Shown piece after piece: positions 1-8,558 of a DNA stretch of 64,000 bases; the first letter of the stretch is position 1, and every line of letters starts with the position of its first letter. The notes beneath the pieces were generated by a model. It ran no database searches. It was not told the DNA's origin and saw only the letters and a list, made by a program, of their open reading frames with translations. The DNA lies in the NCBI RefSeq assembly GCF_001426545.1, contig NZ_LMEZ01000004.1, positions 1-64,000 on the forward strand, read 5' to 3'. Made by a program: the position numbers and the translations under genes. The stretch is from Mycobacterium sp. Root135. Lineage in GTDB: Bacteria; Actinomycetota; Actinomycetes; Mycobacteriales; Mycobacteriaceae.

Positions 1-234
1 TTGGCGACCAGCGTCCGAGACAGACCGTGCAGTGTTGGTGCCGTCGACGATGATCTTGCCGCGCTCGGGACGCAGCAGACCGATCAACGACTTCAGGAAC
101 ACCGACTTGCCGGTACCGGAGGGGCCCAGCAGCACGCTGACTTCACCGTGCGGGATGTCGAAGGTGACGTCTTCCCAGATTCGCTGGGGCCCGAAGGACT
201 TCGTCAATCCCTCTACCTGAATACCAATGCCCAC
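1..234 (-). CDS. mkl: Mkl-type ABC transporter ATPase, N-terminal part (cut by window edge)
   Basis: This is the first 78 codons of an ABC ATPase of the Mkl/MlaF family, which powers Mce-type lipid importers at the cytoplasmic membrane. The Walker A motif GPSGTGKS is visible at about residue 37, preceded by GLTKSFGPQRIWEDV and followed by LLRPERGKIIVDGT, a pattern typical of Mkl. The gene is truncated by the window. The GTG at 234 is taken as start; a GTG at 276 is also in frame, and an in-frame stop at 297-295 excludes a longer N-terminus. Residues after DGTN differ from the M. tuberculosis protein as I recall it. The position next to rplL supports the assignment. The rplL terminator lies between the two genes, so mkl probably has its own promoter. 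Confidence 0.8.
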   Translation of the reverse strand, partial: MGIGIQVEGLTKSFGPQRIWEDVTFDIPHGEVSVLLGPSGTGKSVFLKSLIGLLRPERGKIIVDGTNTARSVSDAGRQ

Positions 235-395
235 GCGCGACCCTTCCGCCAGTGCTTTTGCTCGCCAAACAGACACACACGCCTGTGGTTTGAGTCACTG
301 TAGCGCACCGACTCCGGGCCCTCTTCGCTTTGTCCGCCATTCGGGCAACCGCCAGCCCGTGACGCCGAACTTTGCTCGACCTGCCTCCAGACATG

Positions 396-434
396 AAAAA
401 GCCGCCCGGGATCGTGATGATCCCAGGCGGCTTT
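396..434 (-). terminator. Rho-independent terminator after rplL
   Basis: On the minus strand a stem of AAAGCCGCC paired with GGCGGCTTT, extended by GGGATC/GATCCC around a short loop, is followed by a run of five T. It lies just downstream of the rplL stop codon and separates the ribosomal operon from mkl. Confidence 0.85.
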
Positions 435-447
435 CCCGTAAGGATTA

Positions 448-834
448 CTACTTGACGGTGACGGTGGCGCCGGCGGCCTCGAGCTTGGCCTTGGCGTCGT
501 CTGCCTGATCCTTGTTGACCTTCTCGAGCAGCGGCTTGGGGGCGCTGTCGACGAGATCCTTGGCCTCCTTGAGGCCCAGGCCCGAGACGATCTCACGGAC
601 GACCTTGATGACGCCGATCTTCTTCTCGCCGGCACCCTCGAGGATGACGTCGAATTCCGACTGCTCCTCAGCGGCCTCGGCAGGCGCGGCTGCGCCAGCG
701 GCGGCGGCAACGGCGACGGGGGCAGCTGCGGTGACGTCGAAGGTCTCCTCGAAGGCCTTGACGAACTCCGAGAGCTCCAACAGGGTCAGTTCCTTGAACG
801 CGTCGAGCAGGTCTTCGGTGCTGAGCTTGGCCAT
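448..834 (-). CDS. rplL: 50S ribosomal protein L7/L12
   Basis: L7/L12 forms the flexible stalk of the large ribosomal subunit and recruits translation GTPases. The 128-residue protein has the usual three parts: an N-terminal dimerisation domain starting [13 protein letters not shown], an Ala/Pro-rich hinge near residues 36-55, and the C-terminal domain with the conserved [13 protein letters not shown] and [10 protein letters not shown] segments. Length is normal for the family. The gene follows rplJ by 45 nt on the same strand, so both are probably cotranscribed, and a strong hairpin terminator lies 14 nt after the stop codon. Identification is secure. Confidence 0.98.
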   Translation of the reverse strand: MAKLSTEDLLDAFKELTLLELSEFVKAFEETFDVTAAAPVAVAAAAGAAAPAEAAEEQSEFDVILEGAGEKKIGVIKVVREIVSGLGLKEAKDLVDSAPKPLLEKVNKDQADDAKAKLEAAGATVTVK

Positions 835-879
835 GGTGTGGTCCTTCCTAGATTTCTTGCTTGGTTCTTGGTGGGTGGT

Positions 880-1494
880 TTATTCGGCGTCGGCCGGGGC
901 GTCTGCCACGGCGTCCGTCGGTGCTTCTGCTTCTGCTTCGTCCGCGGCGGCAGCAGGAGCGGCGGCGGGGCCACCTTCGGCGGCCTCCCTCTTCTCCTGA
1001 AGCGCGAAGACGAGGCGGGCGACCTGCGACGCCGGGGCAGCGAAGAGCGCCGCAGCCTGGCTGGTCTTTGCCTTCATCGCGCCGGCCAGCTTGGCCAGCA
1101 GCACCTCGCGCGACTCGAGGTCCGCGATGCGGTTGACCTCGTCCACGGACAGCGCTTTGCCGTCCATGTAGCCGCCCTTGATGACGAGGGCCTTGTGATC
1201 CTTGGCGAACGTCTTGATTGCCTTGGCGGCATCGACGGGCTCACCCTTGATGAACGCGATGGCGGTCGGACCGGTGAACAGGTCGTCGAGACCCGTCACA
1301 CCCGCCTCGGACGCGGCACGCTTAACCAGGGTGTTCTTGGCGACCGCGTAGGACGCGGAGCCACCGAGGGACTTGCGCAGATCCGCAAGGTTGGCCACGG
1401 TGAGGCCGCGGTACTCGGTGACGACCGTGGCGGTCGACTCCTTGAACTGCTCGGCGATGTCGGCAACGGCGGTGGCCTTGTCAGCTCTGGCCAT
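880..1494 (-). CDS. rplJ: 50S ribosomal protein L10, with extended acidic tail
   Basis: L10 anchors the L7/L12 stalk on 23S rRNA. The protein starts [18 protein letters not shown] and contains the family landmarks [12 protein letters not shown] and [11 protein letters not shown] clear AGGAGG ribosome-binding site precedes the ATG. At 204 residues it is longer than the M. tuberculosis L10 (about 178). The extra length is a C-terminal Ala/Glu/Asp-rich, probably disordered tail from about residue 167. The gene heads the rplJ-rplL operon, and an upstream hairpin at 1548-1575 suggests leader control, as is usual for L10 operons. Confidence 0.97.
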   Translation of the reverse strand: MARADKATAVADIAEQFKESTATVVTEYRGLTVANLADLRKSLGGSASYAVAKNTLVKRAASEAGVTGLDDLFTGPTAIAFIKGEPVDAAKAIKTFAKDHKALVIKGGYMDGKALSVDEVNRIADLESREVLLAKLAGAMKAKTSQAAALFAAPASQVARLVFALQEKREAAEGGPAAAPAAAADEAEAEAPTDAVADAPADAE

Positions 1495-1544
1495 GCATGC
1501 CTCCTATCTAGGTGTGGGTCCGTCAGTCAACCCCGGAAAACGAC

Positions 1545-1578
1545 GAACGCCCCGGGCGCAGTGCGGCCGGGGCGTGAA
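1545..1578 (-). promoter_or_regulatory. Hairpin in the rplJ leader, possible L10 autoregulatory or attenuator element
   Basis: CGCCCCGG and CCGGGGCG (1548-1575) form a perfect 8-bp stem in the transcribed leader, about 50-80 nt upstream of the rplJ start. On the minus strand the stem is followed by a T-rich stretch (TTCGTCGTTTT), giving a terminator-like look. L10 operons in other bacteria are controlled by L10 binding the leader; that this hairpin has such a role is inference. Confidence 0.5.
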
Positions 1579-1694
1579 AATCCGCTGACGCGAGTCAACG
1601 GTGGTGCCTCGTCCTCCTGCGTGGGCCGCCCGGGTGATTCCGGGACCTTCAACCGATTGCTCGGTGACCGACGGTCTTCGGTGGAACGTGGGAA

Positions 1695-1724
1695 AGAATA
1701 GCGCGCGGTGCGCCGATCAGCCAA
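1695..1724 (-). promoter_or_regulatory. Candidate promoter of rplJ-rplL
   Basis: On the minus strand TTGGCT (1724-1719) and TATTCT (1700-1695) are spaced by 18 nt and lie about 200 nt upstream of rplJ, which leaves room for the leader hairpin. This is a pattern match to a housekeeping promoter only. Confidence 0.35.
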
Positions 1725-1979
1725 AACGCGGCGTCGTCCCCCGGTCCGTGGCGACGTCGAGCACGGACCGAACGCGGCCGCGAACCTGGACGAATGCTGG
1801 CAATCGCATTCCTCAGCTAACCCTCGTGCGCCGCCAGAGCAGCCATCGTCCGCGGGAGCGGCACGCCGGGCGCTCGCAATAAATCAAGATCATCGCAGGT
1901 AACACGTAATAATTTCCGCATTGCCATTGCAGTTGGGGGCTGTAATGCTTGGTGCACTGATTGGGGGATCGGCAAACAC
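1725..1979. other. Intergenic stretch between the rplJ promoter and a small HTH gene
   Basis: No gene was recognised here. The only notable signal is a possible plus-strand promoter, TTGCCA (1921-1926) with TAATGC (1943-1948) 16 nt further on, about 30 nt upstream of the next ATG. The region marks the junction between the ribosomal backbone and the first accessory block. Confidence 0.4.
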
Positions 1980-2402
1980 ATGAACAGTTCCAACGGGCGT
2001 CGTCATGACGCGGACGCAGTGGTTCGCTCAACATCTCGGAACAGCCCGGAGCTGGAACGACTCGCCGCCGCGCAGGCCACACTCGACCTTGCCCGGCGCA
2101 ATGCGAAGTGGAAGCGCGAGTGCAAGAACCTGCAGTCGGCGTCTCATGCCGTGCAGGTGGCAGCCTTGGCCGCGCACGACGCGGGGATCGGGTGGGCCGA
2201 GATCGGCGACGTCCTGGGGATCGAGCGCGCGATGCCGCAGCCGACCACCGCGAGCGTCGTACCAGTGCCAACTCCTAGTCCCGCACCAGCGCCCGTGCTC
2301 GAGGTCGTCACCGAACTCGACCCCGCCCGGCACCGGAATCACCATGTCGTCACCGCCGCCCAGCACCTCTTCCCCGAGAAGAGGCAGTGGGCCGCGAACT
2401 AG
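1980..2402 (+). CDS. Small HTH-like hypothetical protein (paralogue of the gene at 54241)
   Basis: A 140-residue protein of unknown function. The N-terminal half is a charged helical region (about residues 24-70), followed by AHDAGIGWAEIGDVLGIERA, which resembles a helix-turn-helix in which GWAEIGDVLG is the turn and recognition region. The C-terminal part is Pro/Val-rich and low in complexity. A second protein at 54241-54591 shares the LERLAAAQATLDLARR-like start, the AVQVAA segment and the WTEIGDVLGI motif, so the two are paralogues. The stop codon overlaps that of the convergent alpha-glucosidase gene (shared CTAG). A regulatory role is inference; no ligand domain is visible. Confidence 0.7.
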   Translation: MNSSNGRRHDADAVVRSTSRNSPELERLAAAQATLDLARRNAKWKRECKNLQSASHAVQVAALAAHDAGIGWAEIGDVLGIERAMPQPTTASVVPVPTPSPAPAPVLEVVTELDPARHRNHHVVTAAQHLFPEKRQWAAN

Positions 2403-4036
2403 TCGGTCACTAGCCACGCCGCCGCATCCGGCGGCAGCTGACCCGCCGTTCCCGGGGCAGATGCCAGCACCACCGTCGCGTCGGTCGGAAGCTCCACCGT
2501 CTGCTCCCCCGTGTTGACCCAGCATTGGGCATCGCCGCGCCGAAATGCCGCGACCTCCGGTGCGGTGGGAATCCACTCCAGCTCACCGGCGCCCACCCAC
2601 GTCGTGGCGCGCACGGCCAGCGCATGGCGATACAGGTTCAGCGTGGAATCGGGATCGCTGTCTTGTACGGCGGCGGTGCGTGACGCCCAGTGCTGCGGCT
2701 GCGGCAGCCACGTCGTCGCGTCGGGATTGGTCGAGAAGCCAAGGGGCGCGGTGTCGCCGCTCCATGGGAGCGGGACGCGGCAGCCGTCGCGGCCGACGTC
2801 GGTGTGCCCCGACTGCTCCCAGATCGGATCCTGCCGGACTTCGTTGGGCAGGTCCTCGACCTCCTCGAGACCGAGCTCCTCGCCCTGGTACACGTACGCC
2901 GTTCCCGGCAGCGCCAACTGCATCAAGGCCGCCGCCCGGGCTCGACGCAAACCCAGCGCGTAGTCGGCGGGCTCCTCGGCCCACCGGCTCCGCTCCCAGT
3001 CCGTCTCGATCAGATGGTCGGGTTGGGACCGGGCGTAGCGGGTGACGGTGCGGGTGACGTCGTGGTTGGACAGCACCCAGGTCGGCGGGGCGCCGACGGA
3101 TGCCGCTTCCTTGACGGCGTCGTCGACGACGGTCCGCAGGATGCTCGCCCGCCATGGCGCCCGAAGGAAGTCGAACTGGAACGCGGTGTGCAACTCGTCG
3201 AAGCGCAGGTATCGCGCCAGGCGTTCGTTGTTGGGCACCCAGGCCTCGGCGATGAAGATCCGTTCGGGCGCATAGCGATTCGCGACCGTGCGCCACCCTC
3301 GGTAGACGTCGTGCACGCCGTCCTGGTCCCAGGCGGGGTGGGACTCGTTGTGCTGAACCAACCCTGGTGCGGCGTCGTTTCCGGGGCCGCCGTCGGGCAG
3401 CCCGTCGGCCTTCACCAATCCGTGCGCGACGTCGATGCGGAAGCCGTCGACGCCCTTGTCGAACCAGAACGCCAAGACGTCCTCGAATTCGGCACGCACC
3501 TCCGGGTTGTCCCAGTTGAAGTCGGGTTGGCCGGGTGCGAAGAGGTGCAGGTACCACTGCCCGTCGGGCACCCTGGTCCAAGCGGGCCCACCGAAGACGC
3601 TCTGCCAGTCGTTGGGCGGCAGCGCCCCGTCGGGGCCGAGACCATCGCGAAAGTGGTAGCGCTGCCTGGCCTTTGGGTCACCGGCAAGTGCCGCGACGAA
3701 CCACCGGTGCTGATCGGAGCTGTGGTTGGGCACGATGTCGAGCAGCACGCGGATGCCGGCCTCGTGCGCCTCGGCTATCACCAGGTCGGCCTCGGGCAGG
3801 GTTCCGTAGAGCGGCTCGACGTCGCGGTAGTCGGCTACGTCGTACCCGCCATCGGCCAGGGGCGACGGATACCAGGGGTTGATCCAGATGGCGTCGACGC
3901 CAAGTTGAGCCAGGTATGGCAAGCGGTCCCGAAGCCCGGCGATGTCGCCGACGCCGTCGCCGTTCCCGTCGGCGAAGCTGCGGATGTAGACCTGGTAGAC
4001 GACGGCGGTCTGCCACCAGGATTCTGCGGGTGCCAC
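2399..4036 (-). CDS. GH13 alpha-glucosidase / oligo-1,6-glucosidase family
   Basis: This is a cytoplasmic glycoside hydrolase family 13 enzyme that splits alpha-glucosidic bonds in small oligosaccharides. The 545 residues show the four GH13 regions: DIVPNH (about 100-105), GFRIDVAH with the nucleophile Asp near 202, FIAEAW with the acid Glu near 264, and LSNHD with Asp near 326. QVYIRSFADGNGDGVGDIAG at the N-terminus is typical of alpha-glucosidases of the AglA type. The GTG start at 4036 is preceded by GAGGAGAG. It is divergent from the sugar ABC importer genes starting at 4253, so it probably processes the imported alpha-glucoside. The exact substrate (maltose, isomaltose, trehalose, sucrose) cannot be read from sequence. 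Confidence 0.9.
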   Translation of the reverse strand: MAPAESWWQTAVVYQVYIRSFADGNGDGVGDIAGLRDRLPYLAQLGVDAIWINPWYPSPLADGGYDVADYRDVEPLYGTLPEADLVIAEAHEAGIRVLLDIVPNHSSDQHRWFVAALAGDPKARQRYHFRDGLGPDGALPPNDWQSVFGGPAWTRVPDGQWYLHLFAPGQPDFNWDNPEVRAEFEDVLAFWFDKGVDGFRIDVAHGLVKADGLPDGGPGNDAAPGLVQHNESHPAWDQDGVHDVYRGWRTVANRYAPERIFIAEAWVPNNERLARYLRFDELHTAFQFDFLRAPWRASILRTVVDDAVKEAASVGAPPTWVLSNHDVTRTVTRYARSQPDHLIETDWERSRWAEEPADYALGLRRARAAALMQLALPGTAYVYQGEELGLEEVEDLPNEVRQDPIWEQSGHTDVGRDGCRVPLPWSGDTAPLGFSTNPDATTWLPQPQHWASRTAAVQDSDPDSTLNLYRHALAVRATTWVGAGELEWIPTAPEVAAFRRGDAQCWVNTGEQTVELPTDATVVLASAPGTAGQLPPDAAAWLVTD

Positions 4037-4252
4037 GGCTCTCCTCGGATCGGGTTTGGGTGAACGTCGTCGAGGACTACCCGTTGAGCGGGCTGGCGAT
4101 ACCCCCCACCGCTGGTCTGTCGGGAGTTTCAGTTCTGCAACGGCTTTCGACGACCATCGCCGTCAAGCATAGGCAACCTGCCCAAAGACGTTGTGAGGTG
4201 TGCCACACTCGTGTGCAGGTTGAGATGGCTGCTGCTCGACAGACGAGGATGC

Positions 4253-5563
4253 ATGAAACGAATTCAGTTCGCCCATTCACCGATACGACGGGCAATCGCG
4301 CTGGCCAGCGCATCGATCTTGGCCGCAACACTGTTGTCCGGCTGCGGGAGTGAGAGCGGTCCCCCGACGCTGACGTGGTACATCCTGCCGGACAACGGCG
4401 GGTCCGCGGCGCGTGCCGAACAGTGTGCGGACGCCTCGGGTGGCGCATACAAGGTGCGAATCGAGTCGCTGCCCAGCACCGCCACCGCGCAGCGGGAGCA
4501 GATGGTGCGGCGCCTGGCCGCCGGGGATAGCTCGATCGACGTGGTGAGCCTCGACGTGGTGTTCACCGCGGAGTTCTCCCATGCCGGCTTCCTGCGGCCG
4601 TACACCGCCGAGGAGACCGCCCGCCTCACCGCGGGGATGCTGCCGGCACCGGTGAAGACCGGGATGTGGGAGGACAAGCTCTTCGGCGCACCGTACAAGT
4701 CGAACGCCCAGCTGCTCTGGTACCGCAAGTCCTTGGCGGCTGCGGCGGGCGTGGATCCCACCAGCCCGAACTTCACGTGGGACGACATGATGAAAGCCGC
4801 TGTGGGGCAAGGCAAGAAGATCTCCACCCAGGGCCAGCGTTACGAGGGCTACATGGTGTGGATCAACGCGCTGGTGCTCTCCGGTGGTGGCGAGGTGCTT
4901 CAGGACGTCGAGGCGGGACGCAACGCCAAGCCGTCGCTGGACAGTCCCGCCGGTGAGAAGGCCGCCGAGATCGTCGGCAATCTCGCGCGGTCCAGCGCCG
5001 CGCCCGTCGACTTGTCCAACGCCGCCGAGGAGCAGGCCCGCGCGACGTTCCAGTCGGAGCAGGGCATGTTCATGCTGAACTGGCCGTACGTTCTGGCGGC
5101 CGCCCGCACCGCTGCCGAAGCCGGGACGCTCGACCAGGCGATCGTCGACGACATCGGATGGGCCCGCTACCCACGGGTGTTCGCCGACCGCCCCAGCGCT
5201 CCCCCGCTCGGCGGGGCCAACCTTGGCGTCGGCGCCTACTCTAAGCATCCCGACCAGGCGGTCCAGTTGGTGGAGTGCATCAACGCCGAACCGAAGGCCA
5301 CCAAGTACATGCTCGACGAGAGTGAGGCGTCGCCGTACGCCGCGTCATACGACGATCCGAAGGTCCGCGAGGAGTACGCCAACGCCGACCTGATTCGGGA
5401 GTCCATCGGCGAGGGCGGTCCCCGTCCGGTGACGCCGTACTACACCGACGTCGCGGGAGCGATCACCCAGACGTGGCACCCGCCGGCGTCAGTGACCGAG
5501 CAAACACCCAAGGAGTCAGATCAATTCGTGGCCGACGTGCTGGCGGGAAGGCGGCTGCTGTGA
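4253..5563 (+). CDS. Sugar ABC transporter substrate-binding lipoprotein (LpqY-like)
   Basis: This is the extracytoplasmic binding protein of a carbohydrate ABC importer (family 1 solute-binding fold). The ATG at 4253, preceded by GACGAGGA, gives a signal peptide with a lipobox ending LLSGC, so the mature protein is lipid-anchored after about 30 residues; an upstream in-frame ATG at 4193 would spoil the signal. Of 436 residues, segments such as VSLDVVFTAEFSHAGFLRPY, AQLLWYRKSL and FMLNWPY resemble mycobacterial LpqY, the trehalose-binding lipoprotein. It overlaps the next permease gene by 4 nt, forming an operon. Trehalose or another alpha-glucoside is the likely ligand because of the divergent GH13 gene, but this is inference. 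Confidence 0.88.
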   Translation: MKRIQFAHSPIRRAIALASASILAATLLSGCGSESGPPTLTWYILPDNGGSAARAEQCADASGGAYKVRIESLPSTATAQREQMVRRLAAGDSSIDVVSLDVVFTAEFSHAGFLRPYTAEETARLTAGMLPAPVKTGMWEDKLFGAPYKSNAQLLWYRKSLAAAAGVDPTSPNFTWDDMMKAAVGQGKKISTQGQRYEGYMVWINALVLSGGGEVLQDVEAGRNAKPSLDSPAGEKAAEIVGNLARSSAAPVDLSNAAEEQARATFQSEQGMFMLNWPYVLAAARTAAEAGTLDQAIVDDIGWARYPRVFADRPSAPPLGGANLGVGAYSKHPDQAVQLVECINAEPKATKYMLDESEASPYAASYDDPKVREEYANADLIRESIGEGGPRPVTPYYTDVAGAITQTWHPPASVTEQTPKESDQFVADVLAGRRLL

Positions 5564-6495
5564 CCGCGGTTCAGGACGCGCCCGTCCAGAAGAAGGACGC
5601 GGGCAAGAAGGTCGTCAGTGAGCGGGTCCGCGGCGAGCGGCGGCTCGGCATCTATCTGACCCTGCCGTCGTACGTGGTGATGCTGTTGGTCACCGCCTAC
5701 CCGCTGGGTTATGCACTGGTGTTGTCGCTGTACAACTTCCGGCTCACCGACCCGGAGGGCCGCACCTTCGTCGGGTTGGGCAACTTCGGGGTCATCCTGA
5801 CCGACCCGGTGTGGTGGAACGACTTCGTGACGACGCTGGCGATCACCATCGTCACCGTCGCGATCGAACTGGTGCTGGGGTTCTGCTTCGCATTCGTGAT
5901 GCTGCGGATCGTCCGGGGCCGCGGTCCGCTGCGCACGGCAATCCTGATCCCGTACGGCATCGTGACCGTGGTGTCGGCCTTCATCTGGCGGTACGCCTTC
6001 GCCACCGACTCCGGCTTCGTCAACCAGTGGCTCAACCTCACCGACTTCGACTGGTTCGGCAACCGGTGGTCGGCGATCTTCGTCATCTGCCTCTCGGAGA
6101 TCTGGAAGACCACGCCGTTCATCTCGCTGCTGCTGCTGGCCGGTCTGGTGCAGGTGCCCGAGGACATGCAGGAGGCCGCCAAGGTCGACGGGGCGACGGC
6201 GTGGCAGCGGCTGTGGAAGATCACGTTGCCCAACATGAAGGCCGCGATCATGGTGGCGCTGTTGTTCCGCACGCTCGACGCGTGGCGCATCTTCGACAAT
6301 CCGTACGTCATGACCGCCGGTGCCAACAACACCGAGACGATCTCCTTCCTGGCCTACCGGCAGAACGTCACGCTGGTGAATCTCGGGATGGGGTCGGCGA
6401 TTTCGGTGCTGCTGTTCATCACCGTCGTCGCGATCGCCTGGATCTTCATCAAGGTGTTCAAGACCGATCTCTCGCAAGTCAGGGGTGACCAGTGA
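5560..6495 (+). CDS. Sugar ABC transporter permease (SugA/MalF-like)
   Basis: This is an integral membrane subunit of the alpha-glucoside importer. The GTG at 5560 overlaps the upstream stop (GTGA), giving 311 residues. About six membrane segments are visible, beginning near residue 35 after a Lys/Arg-rich cytoplasmic N-terminus. The EAA loop that contacts the ATPase is present as EAAKVDGATAWQRLWKITLP. It belongs to the MalF/SugA class and pairs with the following permease, whose start overlaps this stop by 4 nt. Confidence 0.9.
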   Translation: MTAVQDAPVQKKDAGKKVVSERVRGERRLGIYLTLPSYVVMLLVTAYPLGYALVLSLYNFRLTDPEGRTFVGLGNFGVILTDPVWWNDFVTTLAITIVTVAIELVLGFCFAFVMLRIVRGRGPLRTAILIPYGIVTVVSAFIWRYAFATDSGFVNQWLNLTDFDWFGNRWSAIFVICLSEIWKTTPFISLLLLAGLVQVPEDMQEAAKVDGATAWQRLWKITLPNMKAAIMVALLFRTLDAWRIFDNPYVMTAGANNTETISFLAYRQNVTLVNLGMGSAISVLLFITVVAIAWIFIKVFKTDLSQVRGDQ

Positions 6496-7325
6496 GCAGC
6501 GCCAAGAGCGCCCGGTGGTGGACGATCGCCGGCATCGTGATCGTGCTCTACAGCTTCGTGCCGTTGCTGTGGATGATCAGCCTGGCCTTCAAGCCGCCGT
6601 CGGACATCGTCTCGGGGACGCCGCAGTTCCTGCCGAGCACCTTCACCCTCGACAACTTCGCCCAGATCTTCGCCAACCCGTTGTTCACGCGCGCGTTGAT
6701 CAACTCGATCGGCATCGCGGTCATCGCGACGTTGATCTCGGTGGTGGTCGCGATGTTCGCCGCGTACGCGATTGCGCGCCTGGACTTTCCGGGCAAGAAG
6801 GTGCTTTTGTCGTTGGCGTTGGGCATCGCGATGTTCCCGCAGGCGGCGTTGGTCGGTCCGCTGTTCGACATGTGGCGCGGGCTCGGCATCTACGACACCT
6901 GGCTGGGTCTGATCATCCCGTACCTGACCTTCGCGTTGCCGCTGTCGATCTGGACCATGTCGGCGTTCTTCCGGCAGATTCCGTGGGAAATGGAACAAGC
7001 CGCTCAGGTCGACGGTGCGACGGCGTGGCAGGCGTTCCGGAAGGTCATCGTGCCGTTGGCGGCGCCAGGGGTGTTCACCACCGCGATCCTGACGTTCTTC
7101 TTCTGCTGGAACGACTTTCTGTTCGCGATCTCGTTGACCTCCACCGACAGTGCCCGCACCGTTCCCGCGGCGCTGGCGTTCTTCCAGGGTGCCTCGTACT
7201 TCGAGTCGCCGGTGCCCTACATCATGGCGGCGTCGGTCATCGTCACGATCCCCGTCGTCATCCTCGTTCTCGTCTTTCAGCGCCGCATCGTCGCCGGCCT
7301 CACCTCCGGCGCAGTGAAGGGATAA
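6492..7325 (+). CDS. Sugar ABC transporter permease (SugB/MalG-like)
   Basis: This is the second membrane subunit of the importer, 277 residues with about six membrane segments. The start GTG is inside the preceding stop (GTGA overlap). The EAA-loop motif EQAAQVDGATAWQAFRKVIV is clear, and the cytoplasmic-end TSGAVKG resembles the C-terminus of MalG/SugB proteins. It sits between the MalF-like permease and the ATPase in one operon, with two nucleotides between its stop codon and the ATG of the ATPase gene. Confidence 0.9.
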   Translation: MSSAKSARWWTIAGIVIVLYSFVPLLWMISLAFKPPSDIVSGTPQFLPSTFTLDNFAQIFANPLFTRALINSIGIAVIATLISVVVAMFAAYAIARLDFPGKKVLLSLALGIAMFPQAALVGPLFDMWRGLGIYDTWLGLIIPYLTFALPLSIWTMSAFFRQIPWEMEQAAQVDGATAWQAFRKVIVPLAAPGVFTTAILTFFFCWNDFLFAISLTSTDSARTVPAALAFFQGASYFESPVPYIMAASVIVTIPVVILVLVFQRRIVAGLTSGAVKG

Positions 7326-7327
7326 CC

Positions 7328-8545
7328 ATGGCAGCAATCACCATGCGCAACATCGTGAAGAAGTACGGTGACGGCTTTCCCGCCGTCAACGACGTCAGCA
7401 TCGACGTCGCCGACGGCGAGTTCATGATTCTGGTCGGTCCGTCGGGCTGCGGAAAGTCCACGCTGCTGCGGATGATCGTCGGTCTCGAGGACATCACCTC
7501 CGGCGACATGATCATCGGCGACACCCGCGTCAACGACAAGGCTCCGCGCGAGCGCAATCTGGCGATGGTGTTCCAGAACTACGCGCTGTACCCCCACCTG
7601 ACGGTGTTCGAGAACATCGCGTTCCCACTTAGGTTGTCGGGCAAGCACTCCGACGACGAGATCCGCAAGCTGGTGTCCGAGGCCGCCGAGACGCTCGAGC
7701 TCGGAGAGCACCTCGACCGCAAGCCTGCGAACCTCTCCGGCGGTCAGCGTCAGCGAGTGGCGATGGGCCGGGCGATCGTGCGGCAAGCGGACGCGTTCCT
7801 GTTCGACGAGCCGTTGAGCAACCTCGACGCCAAGCTGCGCGGTCAGATGCGCACCGAGATCCTTCGGTTGCAGCGCCGCCTCGGCGTCACCACCGTGTAC
7901 GTCACCCACGACCAGACCGAGGCCATGACCCTTGGCGACCGGGTGGCGGTGTTGAAGAAGGGTGTGCTGCAACAGATCGCCAGCCCTCGGGAGCTCTACG
8001 ACCAGCCGGTCAACTTGTTCGTCGCCGGGTTCATCGGGTCTCCCCCGATGAACTTCGTGCCCGCGCGCGTCAACGGCGACTCGATCGAGCTGCCGTTCGT
8101 CACGATCCCGCTGCGCGACGAATGGCGCGACAAGATCGAGGACGGGAAGATCTACATCGCGGGTGTTCGTCCCGGGGCGTTCGAGGACGCCGAGTTCGTC
8201 GACGCGGGCAAGAAGTCGCGTGGCGTGACCTTCGACGTCACCATCGACGTCACGGAGTGGCTGGGCAACGAGCAGTACGCGTTCGTCCCGTTCGAGGCGC
8301 CTGCCGAAATCGTCTCGCAGCTGGCCGAACTCGCCAACGACCTGGACAGCGAACAGATGCGCACCCAGATCTGCGTCGAGCTCGACCCGCTGAGCCGGGT
8401 CCGCAACGGCGACGAGGCCACGCTGTGGCTGGACGCCGAACGGATCCACCTCTTCGATCCCGCGTCCGGCGACAACCTGACCCGGGTCCAGGCGTCAAGC
8501 GACGCCGGCGACGCCTCGGGTCGCCACGCCGCCGCCGCGGGCTGA
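7328..8545 (+). CDS. Sugar ABC transporter ATPase (SugC/MsmK-like)
   Basis: This is the ATP-hydrolysing subunit of the importer, 405 residues from the ATG at 7328. The catalytic motifs are all present: Walker A GPSGCGKST, Q-loop QNYALYPHLTVFENIAFP, signature LSGGQRQRVAMGRAI, Walker B with DEPLSNLD, and the switch His in THDQTEAM. A C-terminal OB/TOBE-type extension of about 150 residues is typical of carbohydrate-specific ATPases of the MalK/UgpC group and can serve several sugar importers. The neighbouring genes make alpha-glucoside uptake the likely role. Confidence 0.93.
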   Translation: MAAITMRNIVKKYGDGFPAVNDVSIDVADGEFMILVGPSGCGKSTLLRMIVGLEDITSGDMIIGDTRVNDKAPRERNLAMVFQNYALYPHLTVFENIAFPLRLSGKHSDDEIRKLVSEAAETLELGEHLDRKPANLSGGQRQRVAMGRAIVRQADAFLFDEPLSNLDAKLRGQMRTEILRLQRRLGVTTVYVTHDQTEAMTLGDRVAVLKKGVLQQIASPRELYDQPVNLFVAGFIGSPPMNFVPARVNGDSIELPFVTIPLRDEWRDKIEDGKIYIAGVRPGAFEDAEFVDAGKKSRGVTFDVTIDVTEWLGNEQYAFVPFEAPAEIVSQLAELANDLDSEQMRTQICVELDPLSRVRNGDEATLWLDAERIHLFDPASGDNLTRVQASSDAGDASGRHAAAAG

Positions 8546-8558
8546 CCCGAGTTCCGTC

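Noticed and set aside
2690..4063. Plus-strand frame of 457 codons opposite the GH13 gene
   Set aside because: Same reason; the minus-strand reading has all four GH13 regions, and this one has no recognisable domain.
4193..4252. Upstream ATG at 4193 as start of the sugar-binding lipoprotein
   Set aside because: It would place 20 mostly non-hydrophobic, cysteine-containing residues before the signal peptide. The ATG at 4253 has a better ribosome-binding site and a proper lipobox signal.
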